The notes under the pieces were generated by a model that was not told where the DNA came from, ran no database searches, and worked only from the letters and a program-made list of their open reading frames with translations. Shown piece by piece: positions 36,594 to 48,623 of a stretch of DNA of 64,000 nt. A program made the translations under genes and the position numbers. Within the stretch, counting starts at the first letter, position 1, and every line of letters begins with the position of its first letter. Source of the DNA: Cordia subcordata (lineage: Eukaryota > Streptophyta > Magnoliopsida > Boraginales > Cordiaceae); assembly GCA_028554755.1 (NCBI GenBank), contig JAPTOF010000001.1:2492501-2556500 (forward strand). The letters run 5' to 3'.

Positions 36594-39308
36594 TAGGACG
36601 GCCACTGGCGGGGGCGTTTTCCTCAGGAATAAGTGGACGGGAGTGTCCGTCCCATTGCTTCAATTTGGTCTAGTCATAGCCCATGGTGACTTGAGATGCA
36701 AAAGGGTATCTATGTGGCCCAGGTTAACATAGGCTTTCTTTGTTTTTTTATTATAATTTTTATATCTGGATGAATTTTCGAGTATGTGAGCTTGTCTCGC
36801 TCCTCCTTCATTAGTTGTTTGTTTCCCCATATATTCTAAAAGAGGAAACTTCTGTGCATTGATCTATTCTCTCTACCTAATAATTTTGTGTATAAAATTA
36901 TCCTGTATATTTTTTATCGTCAATCAAAGAATTGCGATCCGAATCTTTCTCTGTCTCCTAATAGACCAAAAAAAGTTCGTTAGATGATGTCGTACATTTT
37001 AATAGAGACACAATTATATAATTATAATGACTTTAGAAAGTTAAAGTGAATATTCAAATTTTACATTTAACTAGAGTAAAACTTGTATGGTACATGAAAA
37101 GAATTCACAATTTTGTTGTCTTTCTCCATAATCAATTTGTATATTCTATGTGATGATAAAATATACTATCACAATAATTAAATAAAATATTTTGGGAAAT
37201 TTAAATTAGATGATGATCTAGTCTAACAAAAAGCAATAGACGAATAATATATTTATTGTAGTTTAATTTATTTTGAAAGAATTTTTTTATGGAATTGTAT
37301 ACACACATATATATATACATATATATATGTATATATAACCGTGCCTCATAAACTTTAGAGAGCTGTGCATGTGCACCATAGTTTGCATTTTAACTAAGTT
37401 TTATGGCTCATAAAAATGCTCATAAATTCCACTTTTTTATAATGTTTTGTGAATTAAATCTTAATAATGTAAAAATGATATATTTACTATATAATGACTC
37501 TTCGCATACTTTACTACATTTATTCATCTGTTATAATGACTTTTTACATACTTTACTACTTTTATTTATTAATTACAATGGCTCTTTGCATACTTTACTA
37601 CTTTTATTCACGATTATTTACTTCTCTAGTTTCTTTTTTTTTTCTTTTTTTTTTAAAGCATTGTAACTCTTTGCATACTCTACTGCTTTTATTTATCAAT
37701 TATTTACTTTTACGGTGTTTCGTTTTAAAGCACTGCGAAGGTAGAGAAGAGAAGAAAGAGAAGCACAAATTTGAGGATGGCAACGTGAAGAAAACTCGAG
37801 AGGAGACGAGAGAACAAAGGAGTTGCGAGGATAGTGAAGGGAAGGAAGGGAATATAGAGGTTGATGAAGGAAAGAAAGGGGTTATGATTGAAAAGTGAAA
37901 GAACTGAAAGAGGAGCCAATTGACAATGATAAGAATGTATACTGATTTTGTTGACATCATTAATTTTACACTTTTGACAATTCTTACTTAGAGTTGAAGA
38001 TGAATAGTTTCATGAACTATATGTGCATAACATTGTTTATATTTACTAAAAGTGTTATTTTGTATTGCAATATGCCAAATTGTACTCGGGTTTTAGGTTG
38101 ATGAAAAAGTTGCAAATTGACGTCTGCAAAGTTGATGAGCCAAGGCTTCTTTGACGGTACTCTATGTCGATAATTTTTTTTTCTTTTTATAAATTCCTAT
38201 CTTGAATAATTTTTTTTGTTTTTGTGCAATAAAAAAATGTTGCAAAGAGCTCGCACGTTATAATTGGTTCTAGATAAATAACATGATTATGTTATTGGCT
38301 AAAGATGTTGAAGATGTAATATTATATTTGTATTTTTGATGAAAGCTTGTGTTTGATGATTAGGTAGCTTAGAAGTTATTGAACCGGTTTATAGTTTAAC
38401 GTGGCTGTTTGGAGAGGAATTATCTATTTTGTTGATCTAGTATATTTCACATTTTGTGTTTTAGATGGATTCATGAAAGTGCAAACTTTGTTTGTATGCT
38501 CATCTAGCCTACATTGGTACATCTGGTCTCGATGACAACGGTGATGCTGATGGTAATGTTTGGGATGTTAAGCAGATTTGGCATCTGAATTTTTGTGACG
38601 GTGAGTTAATGAAAGTTCTAGTGAAACAAGTCCAATATATTATTGTAATAATAGAAAAGGAGAGGTTTTGTTGAAGAAATAAAATGAAAATAATCAAGTA
38701 TTGTGTAATAGAATTCCAAAATTAATTATACTTTTGTTAAATTTTTGGAATGTAATTTTTTTTTTGAGAATTTAATTTTATTATTGGAATTTAATTATTT
38801 TATTAAGTATGGAATTTAAAATTTAAATCAGGGAAATAGAACTAGCTTTACAATTTGATTAGAAAATAGAGTTACTCTCTTTTCAAATTTAAAATTAGGA
38901 TCAAAAGAGTGTGCAATAAAAAAAAATTTGTTCGAATTTTGAAATTACTAATAAATAAATATAAATATCTAATAATATTGCTAGACGAATTGAAGCAAAT
39001 ACTAAAGTTGGTGGTAGTGGTTGGCCATTCTCTCATCCAATGATTAATTCCTTGCACTCAATTCAGAAGAAAAATGTTAACGTTGGGCAAACTACTTAGC
39101 CTGTAATAACAAGTCGTGCACCCAATAACATCATTCTGCGCCTCAACTCTATATATATTAATCAAAGAAATTGAATGAAATTGTTTTATGGTTCTTTAGC
39201 AACATAATTAAGCATGCGAAATGAGCAAAGAAATGATCTCAATTTTCTTTCGATAGGAGTAAGGCTATACAAACTTGCACAAAACATTTGGGTTTCTCAG
39301 TGGCTACA
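36594..39308. other. Intergenic region with a minisatellite
   Basis: No gene is supported. An (AT)/(TATG)-type tract lies near 37300-37340 and a 42-bp minisatellite at 37491-37700. The lysine/glutamate-rich open frame ending at 37898 looks like low-complexity chance coding. A short frame at 38492-38674 has no recognised family. The last 300 bases serve as upstream region for the small gene at 39309. Confidence 0.5.
37491..37700 (+). repeat. 42-bp minisatellite, 3 units plus one displaced
   Basis: Units starting near 37492, 37534 and 37576 share TAATGAC/GCTCTT..CATACTTTACTAC followed by TTTATT. A fourth copy (near 37662, TTGCATACTCTACTGCTTTT) is separated by a T-rich insertion. Confidence 0.65.
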
Positions 39309-39677
39309 ATGGGCATGAAGAAAGAAGAAGAATCTGCTGCTGCTGCTGCTGCTGCCATGGTATGGGACTGTGGAAGCCCCTCGTATGATGCTTATGAGTT
39401 GGTTTCAGTGGCGCATCTCATCGAGCGGCAAATGATGGCCTTCCCATCATCCGAAGGATCGATGGGGCTTACGCCTAGCACGCCAGAATCTGATCAAGAA
39501 GGCAATTTGATGAGCGTGAATCTTGTTGAAGTGAGAGCATTGGCTAATTTCTTGGAAAGCAGTGTGATCGTGGTCTCTGGAGGAAAGAATGAGAAGCAGA
39601 AATGCCTCCGGAATAGTTTTGGCTTCGTGAAGAGACATGAGGATGCCAACAGTTTCAAGACAATGGCTAAACAATGA
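39309..39677 (+). CDS. Small plant-specific protein with WDCGS motif (short form)
   Basis: Single exon, 122 aa from the ATG at 39309; the frame is open further upstream only through a TTG codon, so 39309 is the better start (a second ATG lies at 39315). Residues 7-14 are EEESAAAA, an alanine run coded by repeated GCT. Then comes VWDCGSPSYDAYELVSVAHL, the same motif as in the gene at 62933. The middle is acidic and polar (TPSTPESDQEG), the tail basic (KNEKQKCLRN). There is no signal peptide or membrane segment. The family is widespread in plants as small proteins of unknown role; I recognise the motif but cannot assign a function. Confidence 0.75.
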   Translation: MGMKKEEESAAAAAAAMVWDCGSPSYDAYELVSVAHLIERQMMAFPSSEGSMGLTPSTPESDQEGNLMSVNLVEVRALANFLESSVIVVSGGKNEKQKCLRNSFGFVKRHEDANSFKTMAKQ

Positions 39678-40962
39678 CACGTGACAGTAACAATATGAGA
39701 ATTAATCACTGTGTAATCAATGATAGTTTTGCAATAATTACTGTATATTCTCTGTCTTTCTCAGTTGTCACATGTTGTAGAGATGAAATGGGACTAAATC
39801 TTCCATCTCATCAGCTGTCATCATACCTTTATCATATTACAGACAAATCAAGTTTTTTGACAACTAAATCACTACCAAAACTAATGCATATTTCAATCAT
39901 ATGTTACAACTTTCAGCTAAACCATTATAGACCTCTCACCCATTCTGGGGTAGGTGAACTAAGCATCAAATAATATAGATAACACACTATTTCTGCATAC
40001 TAACTAACCCATTGTTCATAACTAGCTAGTCACCAAATCTTTACGTTATTTTTTTGATTCCACGAACTAATATTTGATCAATCACGGGATGCAATTTATA
40101 ATTTCTCTATAATAAAATAAAAAACATCTTTGATCTAATAACAAAAACACAAGTGAAATCCCAATAATAATGTAACTGCGTTATGCATAAAAAAGGAAGC
40201 ACAAAACGACAAGTGCTTATTAGGTATTTGCACAACCAAAAGTCCTTGCTGAAAAATAACAAAACATGCCTAATATTGTCTAGTGTGTTACCAGAATGTT
40301 ATATAAGTTTATAATAAAAATTTTATCCCATTAAATAAACTTGACTATATCGATATGACGAAATATTCTATGGACACATATAAAAGCTCATAATATCTCC
40401 TTATCTCATGCAGCTTGCCCTATCCTTTTGTCTACCAATGAAGTTCATTTGTTACCAACCAAAAAAGAAAAACAAATATATATTATTTGTTCAATGGATG
40501 TGGATTTGTTCTCTTTTTTTTTTGTTTCATCAGGATTGTAGATTGATTTCGAAGATTTATGCACATAAAAATTCTCGTAAGCTATTGAAGAAAGATATTA
40601 ATTAATAATTAATAATTAGTAATAAAATAAATGTAAAGAGATTAAAAAATTTATTAGTTGTAGCATTCATCTATGGTTATGACTCGAATGCACCTAATAA
40701 GTCCACGCGCAAATAACGGCCAAACTGCATGATTGTCTATGGAAACCAGTGTGTTTTGTCGGTTAATTATATCTCAATCCAACATTTCAACAAGACATAA
40801 AAACTCATCTCAGACCAACAAAATTTCGTTAACCTTAAACTCATTTAAAGAGTTTGACAATTCATGTCTCAGCAGTGCAGATTTCTTTAGCTTCAAGACT
40901 GCTGTGTCCTTTTTACTATTCAGTCTGCTCATAACTGTAAAAAGAGGCAAAAAAAAAAAAAA
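39678..40962. other. Intergenic region upstream of the TBL gene
   Basis: AT-rich, no gene. It should contain the 3' UTR of the small WDCGS gene and the promoter and leader of the TBL gene, whose ATG is preceded directly by a run of 15 A residues. Confidence 0.5.
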
Positions 40963-43900
40963 ATGGTGGAAAATTTGAAATCTTGGTTTTTTACTATCCA
41001 AAAGCCTAACAACTTGATTAAAAAGCTTGTGGCTGCAATTCTGTTGGTGGGTCTTGCTGTTAGTCTTCACCTGTCAAGATCCAATGGTTTTTCTGCTGTT
41101 CCTGAGACCCCTTTTCTTGATGAAGCTGTTGCTTCATCACCTCCGCTTTCAAACAATATCACGGAAAATGCTGATCAGTTTCATCCTAAAGGTACCATCT
41201 TTAGTTTCTTTGGTCTTTCATTTGTTCTGTTTTCCTGATTTTCTTGGCTTTTGAGCTTGTGTTGTTCTCATTTCCTATTTAGTCTTTTTTAAGGTCATAT
41301 TAGTTGACAGCATAGCATTGAAAGGTCATCTTTTCAGGTGCGGATAGCATAAAAACTCATGCCAGCAGGGACAGTTAGTTGCAAAGAAATGTTGATAGAA
41401 TAATAATGGATTGCATAGACATTTTTATCTGTTTTATTTTATTTTTATTTTTACCTTTTTTTTGGGGGGGGGGGGGGTTGATGGGATGAAGGGGATGGGT
41501 GTTAATGCAATGAGATGTGATGGTTTAAGAGGTGGATATGCTTTTTTATGACCAATTTTTGGTGCTGCTCTAATTAGTTCACTCATTCCACTGATTGATT
41601 ACTGCCACATTCTTTTCTTTGCTACTTCTTTGTAGAATCTGTGAATGCTGGGAAATTAATGTGTCATCTATTCTGTACGATTTCTGGTATCCAATAAAAA
41701 TTGCAGGAAAATGTAATCTTTTTGTTGGGGATTGGATTCCGAACCCTCAGGGTCCTGCTTACACAAATGATACCTGCAACTTTATTGAAAGCCACCAGAA
41801 TTGTATGACAAATGGTCGGCCAGACACCGGTTATCTTTACTGGAGATGGAATCCTCGAGATTGCCAGCTACCTCAATTGGATCCGGAGAGGTTTCTTGAA
41901 ATGATGAGGAATAAAACATGGGGATTGATTGGGGATTCAATAACAAGAAACCATGTTCAGTCGTTACTGTGCGTTTTATCAAAGGTCAGCTAAGCTAGGC
42001 TATTGTCTCAATTGTTGCTTCCGTTTTATGTTTAAGTGCAGTCACATTTGCCCACTATATTTCTCCATACTAGTTTTTATCAAGTCATACATACTCTCTG
42101 TATCTTCTGGCTAATGTAATCATTTATTATATGCATCTAGAGGTAACAGTTGACTGATGATAGTGCATGGTGGTTAAGTCTTTGTTTTTTCTGGGAAAAA
42201 TTCATGTCTGTCTGTTTACATGACTTCTCAATCTCGATTGAATGTAGAAGTAGGAATGCAACTGATAATGTTCTAGAGAGGTTTATGGGTTTTGTTTTTG
42301 CATTGCTTATTGCTCCGATATTCCCTAAACGTATCTAGTATGTATGTATGTAATTTATTTTGACAAGTCCTTCTATAAGGGAAAGATATGCTGCCAAATT
42401 GTACTCAGATGTTAATAGTTTTATGTTTGAATTTTTAGTTGTTTGATTATCAAATAGAAGCAGAAGATTGAGGATCCCAGGATCACTGTGGTCAACATCC
42501 CATAACTACTTGATCTGTGGTTTGTCCAAACCAACTCCCTAATAGATTGCGATTATGGAGCAGGTACTCCTAAAAGTTACAAGCCATCAAGTTCTTTCAG
42601 GGTGACATCTGATATTAGTTGGGGTACAGCCCTTTGGTGGTTAAAGTTTTGCTCTCGGCAGTTAATTTTAATTTGGACTCTTGACCTGATGACATCATTT
42701 GGAAATTGACCTTTTTTGCTATATACTTGGTTGCCCATTGCTGACACTTGATTCAATTTTTTGACAGCAGCAAGTACCATAAACATTTAGATGTAATGGA
42801 ACTATCTATTTGTCATGCTACATATAACATGCATTTACTTCTTTGCCTGATGTTGCAATGGCCAGAGATAATGCCAGGGCTCAACTTTTGTTGCCGGCCA
42901 TAGATACTTTTTAACTTTAGATAAGTCTTTCTTGTTGGTTTTTATTTGATATCCTTCTTAAAAGCCAAATTTTGGCGCTGCAAGCAGCACCGCTGGCCAC
43001 AAACCACAGTCTGCTGTCTTATATCTGTTCCAAATAGTTGGTGCCACCTAATGGAATAAGAACGTGGTTTGAGATTTTGAGCATCAAAAAGCAGAGATGA
43101 TGAGTAAAGAACAAACGTAAGATTGTCACTTGAAATGGTGTTCCTCTGGTATCAAGATTTTTGCTCTGAAAATATTGACGTCCATATTTCATATATCATG
43201 TAATTGTTGTCAATATATCTATTCTTCTAAAGTACATTAAATTATGTTCCCTTTCAGGTGGAACAAGCTGTTCAAGTTTACCATGATGAGGAATACAGAT
43301 CCAGGAGATGGCTCTTTCCCTCCTACAACTTTACAGTTTCAGTTATTTGGTCCCCTTTCCTTGCAGAAGCTGCTATCTTTGAAGACTATAATGGTGTTTC
43401 TACCCGTGACATTGAGCTGCATCTCGACAAACTGGACAAGAACTGGACCGAACAGTACAACAACCTGGATTACATTATATTCTCTAGTGGGAAATGGTAC
43501 ATAAAAAATGCCATATACTACGAAAACAATACAGAAGTAGGTTGCCACGGTTGTCCCAACACAAACTTGACAGACCTCGGGTTTAATTTTGCTTACCGCA
43601 AGGTCTTGAAGAAAGTATTTGAATTCATTCTTGAGTCCAACCACAAGGGAGTTATCTTCTATAGGACCTCCACCACAGATCACTTTGAGAATGGTCCATG
43701 GTACGACGGTGGAAACTGTAACAGAACAGAGCCAGTGAAGGAAGGTGAATTTGACATGAATGAATTGAACAAAATACTCCGTGAAGTCGAATTAGAGGAA
43801 TTCGAAAAGGCATTGGCGCAAACTTCTGAGAAGGGGGTGAGTCTCAAACTTTTTGATGTAATGCCTCTTTCATTGCTGAGGCCGGATGGACACCCAGGTC

Positions 43901-44031
43901 CCTATAGATTCTTCCAACCATTTGCGAAAGATAAGAATGCTACAGTAATCAATGACTGTTTGCATTGGTGCTTGCCTGGTCCTATAGATTCTTGGAATGA
44001 TTTGCTAATGGAGATGGTGATAAATGGTTGA
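40963..44031 (+). CDS. TBL26-like: TRICHOME BIREFRINGENCE-LIKE polysaccharide O-acetyltransferase (TBL25/26 type)
   Basis: A Golgi type II membrane protein that acetylates cell-wall polysaccharide. The TBL23-26 branch has been described as mannan O-acetyltransferases (MOATs). Exons 40963-41191, 41707-41984 and 43258-44031 join in phase to give 426 aa. Residues about 19-40 ([20 protein letters not shown]) are the signal anchor. The TBL domain starts at [20 protein letters not shown]. The catalytic serine is in the GDS motif of [18 protein letters not shown]. The DXXH motif with the catalytic Asp and His is near the C-terminus in [16 protein letters not shown], preceded by [10 protein letters not shown]. 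Several NxT/S sites suit a lumenal domain. Assignment to the TBL25/26 branch rests on remembered similarity and on ADNT1 being its neighbour in Arabidopsis too; the exact number is uncertain. Confidence 0.92.
41464..41477. repeat. (G)14 run in TBL intron 1
   Basis: A run of about 14 G residues inside intron 41192-41706, just after a T-rich stretch. It is prone to slippage and sequencing error. Confidence 0.8.
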
Positions 44032-44640
44032 GAGGATCAGTGTGTTGACCCTGATGTTTTATGGAGAACATGATAGGGGAAATTTTTTGATCTTGGTCCT
44101 GTGAATATAGTACATTTCAGGCACACATTTTCGAGAAAATTTAATGTATCGGCTTTGACTTGTGCGAATATAATTGCATCATCTATTCACAATATTAAAT
44201 TCATTTATTCAAAGTAGTGTTGTTAGCTAAATCATATTAAGTAAATTTTCGTTCTTGCTTCAGTTATCATCTTTTATATTCATCAGAGCCGTGGCGGAGT
44301 GACTGCAAATGTATGGTCAAAGAAACTGTTGGATCAATTATCAGCATGGTTGGCTAAGCTTATTTGGAGCTCATAAGCTACAAATAGTAAAAAAAATACG
44401 TGAGAGTTTTTTTTTTAAAAGCTTATAAGATGCAAAATAAGTAGAGCCAAACAAACTCTTATATGATTGTTGTATCTTTGCATTTACTTTTTTTATATTC
44501 TTTAGATTGATTAAAATATTGAAATTTTTTCAATTTAGATTCCATAACAACGTGAGATTTTGTAGGGAATTTATATCACACGAGATTGATGCATTTTCCC
44601 TTTACTAAAAGAGTGTAAGATTGGGTTATGTGTGGTCTAA
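44032..44640. other. 3' region of the TBL gene
   Basis: Contains the probable 3' UTR of the TBL gene and AT-rich spacer up to a MITE. No gene seen. Confidence 0.5.
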
Positions 44641-44871
44641 GGGCTCGTTTGGATTGGCTTTTTTCAAAAGCGCTTTTTTAACAACTTTTAAAAAACAGTT
44701 TTTTTTTAAAAGCTAAAAATTCAGGCTTCTAAAAAAAGCTGTATTTGAGCTTTTTTCAAAGTTTCAGCTTTTTTGGGAGCCAAATCTAATAGTTATTACA
44801 AATTTAAGATAATTTTTTCAAAAAAAAAATTTTTTTTCTGAAAAAAAAAAAAAACCAATCCAAACATGCCC
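44641..44871. mobile_element. Tourist-like MITE (231 bp) with TAA duplication
   Basis: The left end GGGCTCGTTTGGATTGGCTT is inverse to the right end ...CCAATCCAAACATGCCC, with flanking TAA at 44638-44640 and 44872-44874. The interior is T-rich on the left and A-rich on the right and folds back on itself. This is the best preserved copy of the window's MITE family and ends about 40 bases before the AACGG elements of the HMG-box gene. Confidence 0.82.
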
Positions 44872-44910
44872 TAAATTCACTTTTTATGGTAACCACTGTG
44901 TTTGTCTCAT

Positions 44911-45034
44911 GGAACGGTCACATTTCAAAATTTCTACAATGTACTCCAAGCTTCCCTTAAATCTCAAGAATACATTTGAAATTTAAAAATCTTACCGTTA
45001 AGGCTCCGCTTCCCTGCCCTTTTCATATAAAAAC
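44911..45034 (+). promoter_or_regulatory. Putative core promoter of the 3xHMG-box gene with MSA-like elements
   Basis: A TATA-type box (CATATAAAAACC, about 45023-45034) lies about 100 bases before the ATG. Upstream are two AACGG cores: AACGGTCA at 44913-44920 on the plus strand, and on the minus strand TTAACGGTAA covering about 44993-45002. AACGG is the core of the mitosis-specific activator element bound by three-repeat MYB factors, consensus YCYAACGGYY. Both sites match the consensus only partly outside the core. This fits the reported mitotic expression of plant 3xHMG-box genes. Confidence 0.5.
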
Positions 45035-45127
45035 CCCTGCCAATTCAAGAATAATATCCATCAGCAACTTCGCAAATCGCCCAGACGCTTAAAACCCCCT
45101 TTCCTCCAAGAACACACACAAAACACC

Positions 45128-47222
45128 ATGGCTGCAATAGCTGAAATGCCCACCGTTGCCGACCCTGTTCCCGCAAAGAAAGGAAGGCCAAGAAAAGCAC
45201 TGAAACAGAAGAACTCAACATCCAATGAGGCCAACATATTGGCCGGAACCGTTCCTGAGCCCTCTCCGATTGCGCTGTCACCGGAAGACTCTGCCGGAAA
45301 AGAGAACCAAGAGAGCCTGTCAAAGACTCGGTCCGTGAAGAAAACCAAGAAAGGCAGCACGAAAGCAAAGCAGAACCAAGATTCAACTCTGGAGAAGGAG
45401 TTGCAAGAAATGCAAGAAAAGCTTCAGCAGTTGAGCCTAGAGAAGAAGCAGACCGAGAACATGCTGAAGGCTAAAGAGGAGGCATTGAAGCAGAAAGAGG
45501 AAGAACTTGAGACAAGGGGCCAAGAACAGGAGAAGCTTCAGATGGAACTCAAGAAGTTGCAGAAAATGAAGGAGTTTAAACCCACTGTGGTTAGTTTTTA
45601 GTGAATTTTATTAATATATTTAATGGTAGAGCATCAAATCAGAAATTAATTTATTATTATTATTATTTTTTTTTATTTTGATTGGTGATTTGTAGACCTT
45701 CCCTATTTTGCAATCACTGAGAGAAAAGGAGCAAGACAACAAAGAGAAGAAGAAGAAAGGTGATCCTGCGAGGAAGAGGCCATCTCCACCTTATGTTTTG
45801 TGGTTGAAAGATCAGTGGGTTGAGGTAATGTAGAAGAAACGCTTCTCTTGATGGATCTTTAACTCGATTACTTAATGTAGAATGATAATTATTGTGATTT
45901 TTTTTTTTTCGAATTCCTTTATTATTGGAAATTTTCAGGTAAAAAAGGCTAATCCAGAGTCTGATTTCAAAGAAGTCTCGAACTTTCTTGGAGCCAAATG
46001 GAAGACTGTCAGTGCAGAAGAGAAGAAGCCTTATGAGGACAGGTACCAAGCTGAGAAGGAAGCCTACTTAAAGATTGTAGGTAATGAGAAACGCGAGCAC
46101 GAAGCAATGAAGCTACTGGAGGAAGAACAGAAACAAAAAACGGCCATGGAATTGCTCCAACAATATATGCAGTTTATGCAGGAAGCGGAGAAAGGAAACA
46201 AGAAGTCTAAGTAAATCCTCTTTTAACTTTATCAATCCAAATGTGCTGCTTATGTGCATAATATTCCCTGATATCTTGTTGTAAAACAGGAAAGAGAAGG
46301 ATCCATTTAAGCCTAAGCACCCAATGTCAGCATTTTTTCTGTTCTCGAATGAGCGAAGAGCCGCTTTGCTGGCTCAGAACAAGAATGTCTTGGAGGTTGC
46401 AAAGATAGCTGGTGAAGAATGGAGGAACATGACAGAGGCACAAAGAGCACCTTATGAAGAGGTTGACTTTTGATAGCTGAAATCTCTCATTTTCCACCGC
46501 ATTGTGTATTATTTTTATGCATTGGGGTTTCTCATTACTCTTTGCATATTTATTTTGTTTCCAATATTCTTTAGATGGCAGTGAAGAACAAGGAACAGTA
46601 CACGGAAGAAATGAAGCTCTACAAGCAAATGAAAGAGGAAGAAACCGCGAATCTCAAGAGGGAAGAAGAGGAGATGATTAAGCTTCAGAAGCAGGAAGCC
46701 TTACAATTGCTGAAGAAGAAAGAGAAAACAGAAAATTTAATTAAGGTTCTTATCCTATATTAGCTTGTTGCATCTCGTTCATTATATTGTTGATATTAGA
46801 AACTCAGATTAATACGACATCTGTTATCCGTTTCATTCGCGTAGAAAACGAAAGGGAAGCAGCAAAAGAACAAGCAGCAGAATGCAGATCCTAACAAGCC
46901 AAAGAAACCTGCATCTTCTTTCCTTCTCTTCAGCAAAGAGGAAAGGAAGAAGCTGTCGGAAGAGCGGCCTGGAATTAATAATTCTACACTAAATGCACTC
47001 ATTTCAGTGAAATGGAAGGTAAAATTAGTTATGAGTCTTTGGTGCAATCTGTGACTTTCTTTCTTCAGAAATTTGATTAAAGCTTTTTCGATACTGCAGG
47101 AATTGAGTGAAGAAGCCAAGCAGCAGTGGAATGATAGAGCTGCAGCGGCAATGGAAGCATACAAGAAAGAACTGGAAGAGTACAACAAATCTGCAGCTGA
47201 AAGCAAACAGGAGCAGCAATGA
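45128..47222 (+). CDS. 3xHMG-box1-like: Triple HMG-box chromosomal protein (3xHMG-box, HMGB6/HMGB13 type)
   Basis: A plant-specific chromatin protein with three HMG boxes; the Arabidopsis members associate with mitotic chromosomes. Exons 45128-45589, 45696-45824, 45939-46210, 46290-46461, 46575-46745, 46845-47018 and 47100-47222 join to give 500 aa. The N-terminus has an AT-hook-like KKGRPRKA, then a coiled coil (residues about 85-150). Box 1 runs from RKRPSPPYVLWLKDQW to KPYEDRYQAEKEAY. Box 2 runs from KPKHPMSAFFLFSNERRA to YTEEMKLYKQ. Box 3 runs from KPKKPASSFLLFSKEERKKL to MEAYKKELEEYN. The boxes are linked by highly charged helices. The gene starts about 1.1 kb after the TBL gene on the same strand and lies just downstream of a MITE. 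Confidence 0.94.
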
Positions 47223-47830
47223 TGTTGAAGTTTTTATTATTTTGTGGTGTTCAACTGTTTTTGTTGAACATTCCCATTCAGATTGCTTAGAAAGGTTCTT
47301 GATCCTAGTAGTTAGGTCCTTTTCAGTAAGCACAAATCAATTATGCTCAACTCCTAACTGTCCCCTTTAATGAGAACTTACAAATCCATGCAGGTCAATA
47401 AATGTGTAACGGCTTTGATGATTTTAAATGGATGCATATGATTGTCTAACAAACATAATTTCTAGATATATTGTTTGCCACTTTCAACCTCAAATGTGGC
47501 ACGATATTTTCTTTTCTAACGGGGAATTGGTTTCTGTAAAATTATATTAGAAGGGAAATTAAATTTCAAATAGCCATAGTTGTAAATTTCATAGTAATAT
47601 CTTTAAACATATGCTGTTTCGGTAGATCAAGATAAATGAAATATTTAACCAATCAATCATTGATTAATTATCTTAATCATTTTTTTGTCTCTAGTCTCGA
47701 TTTGCAATAAAAATATACATTTCCACCCTTCATTTAAATGTATTGACAAAACTTTATCCTCCATACATCCCTCAAATTTGACTCTTTCTTATGGCAAGTT
47801 GGCTAAAACATAATTTGAATATTTATCGAT
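47223..47830. other. 3' region of the HMG gene and one arm of a direct repeat
   Basis: After the probable 3' UTR, 47700-47815 is a diverged direct copy of 51235-51340: both contain AAAAATAT.CATTTCCACCCTTCA and CATCCCTCAAATTTGACTCT. No gene is present. Confidence 0.5.
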
Positions 47831-48240
47831 GTTGATGGCTGTTCCAAAGGTAACTCGGGACCTCCTGCCGCAATAGGTTTTATCCATGATGATCATGGTA
47901 GATGGATTGTTGATTTCAAATCTTTTTAATTGCTTCCACTCTACGAAGGCATACGAGAGACCATTTAGAAGGGAACAATTAATCTTGAGATTCGGTCTGA
48001 CTCACAGATTCTCACTCATTGGATTAGGAAATGGAGTAACCAATGAGACCTACCTTTTCGTATGTCGAGGGACTTAAAAGGTTGTTAAATCATCATAGTT
48101 TTAAACTTATACACATTTATCAGGAAGCCAACAAGAATACTAATGGACTTACCAACCTGGCTCTGTCTACCGCACCCACATTCTTGAAGTTCCTCCTCTT
48201 AACACAATCGGAAGGCTTTTGAGCAACGATGCGCAAACTC
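47831..48240 (+). pseudogene. Degenerate RNase H domain of a LINE-type retrotransposon
   Basis: Three separated stretches in shifting frames read as the RVT_3/RNase H-like domain found at the end of plant LINE polyproteins. VDGCSKGNSGPPAAIGFIHD (from 47831) is the first strand with its catalytic Asp, LEIRSDSQILTHWIRKWSN (about 47975) is the middle, and HIYQEANKNTNGLTNLAL (about 48113) is the C-terminal block with the conserved REAN-like motif. Stops and frameshifts between them show it is dead. No reverse transcriptase remains nearby. Confidence 0.7.
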
Positions 48241-48623
48241 ATTCCATTTTTTCTCATACTGGAAAATAAAGAGGCGTGCCGCGGGACTGCTTCTTCACTT
48301 ATCTTTTTTCCTTTTTTTTATTTTTGGGTCAATTTATCCTTTTTCATTTGGACCTTCAATTATCCAAATTACACCAAAAAAAAAATCAAAGGTCCAATTG
48401 CAAAATTTATTCTAATTAGCCTTATTTATCTGTTAAGATGAGAAATAATTTAAATAAACTTGTAAACACATTAAACATTAAATTAAAATCGAACAAGAAT
48501 AGTAGAAACAATAACGTAATTAACCCACCGTATCCAAACATCATCATGTAGCGTAAAGAATTTGGGACACAAAGATGTCCCCTGCGTGCAACATCTGATA
48601 ATAAACAAAGCATATTAAAACTT
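48241..48623. other. Intergenic spacer, no gene seen
   Basis: AT-rich sequence between the LINE remnant and the MULE. Nothing recognised. Confidence 0.45.

Noticed and set aside
37494..37898. 134-codon open frame with a Lys/Glu-rich tail
   Set aside because: The first half is the minisatellite and a poly-T tract, the second is low-complexity GA-rich DNA; no domain or homologue recognised.
39288..39308. Seven-residue N-terminal extension of the small WDCGS protein
   Set aside because: The codon at 39288 is TTG, not ATG; the first ATG is 39309.
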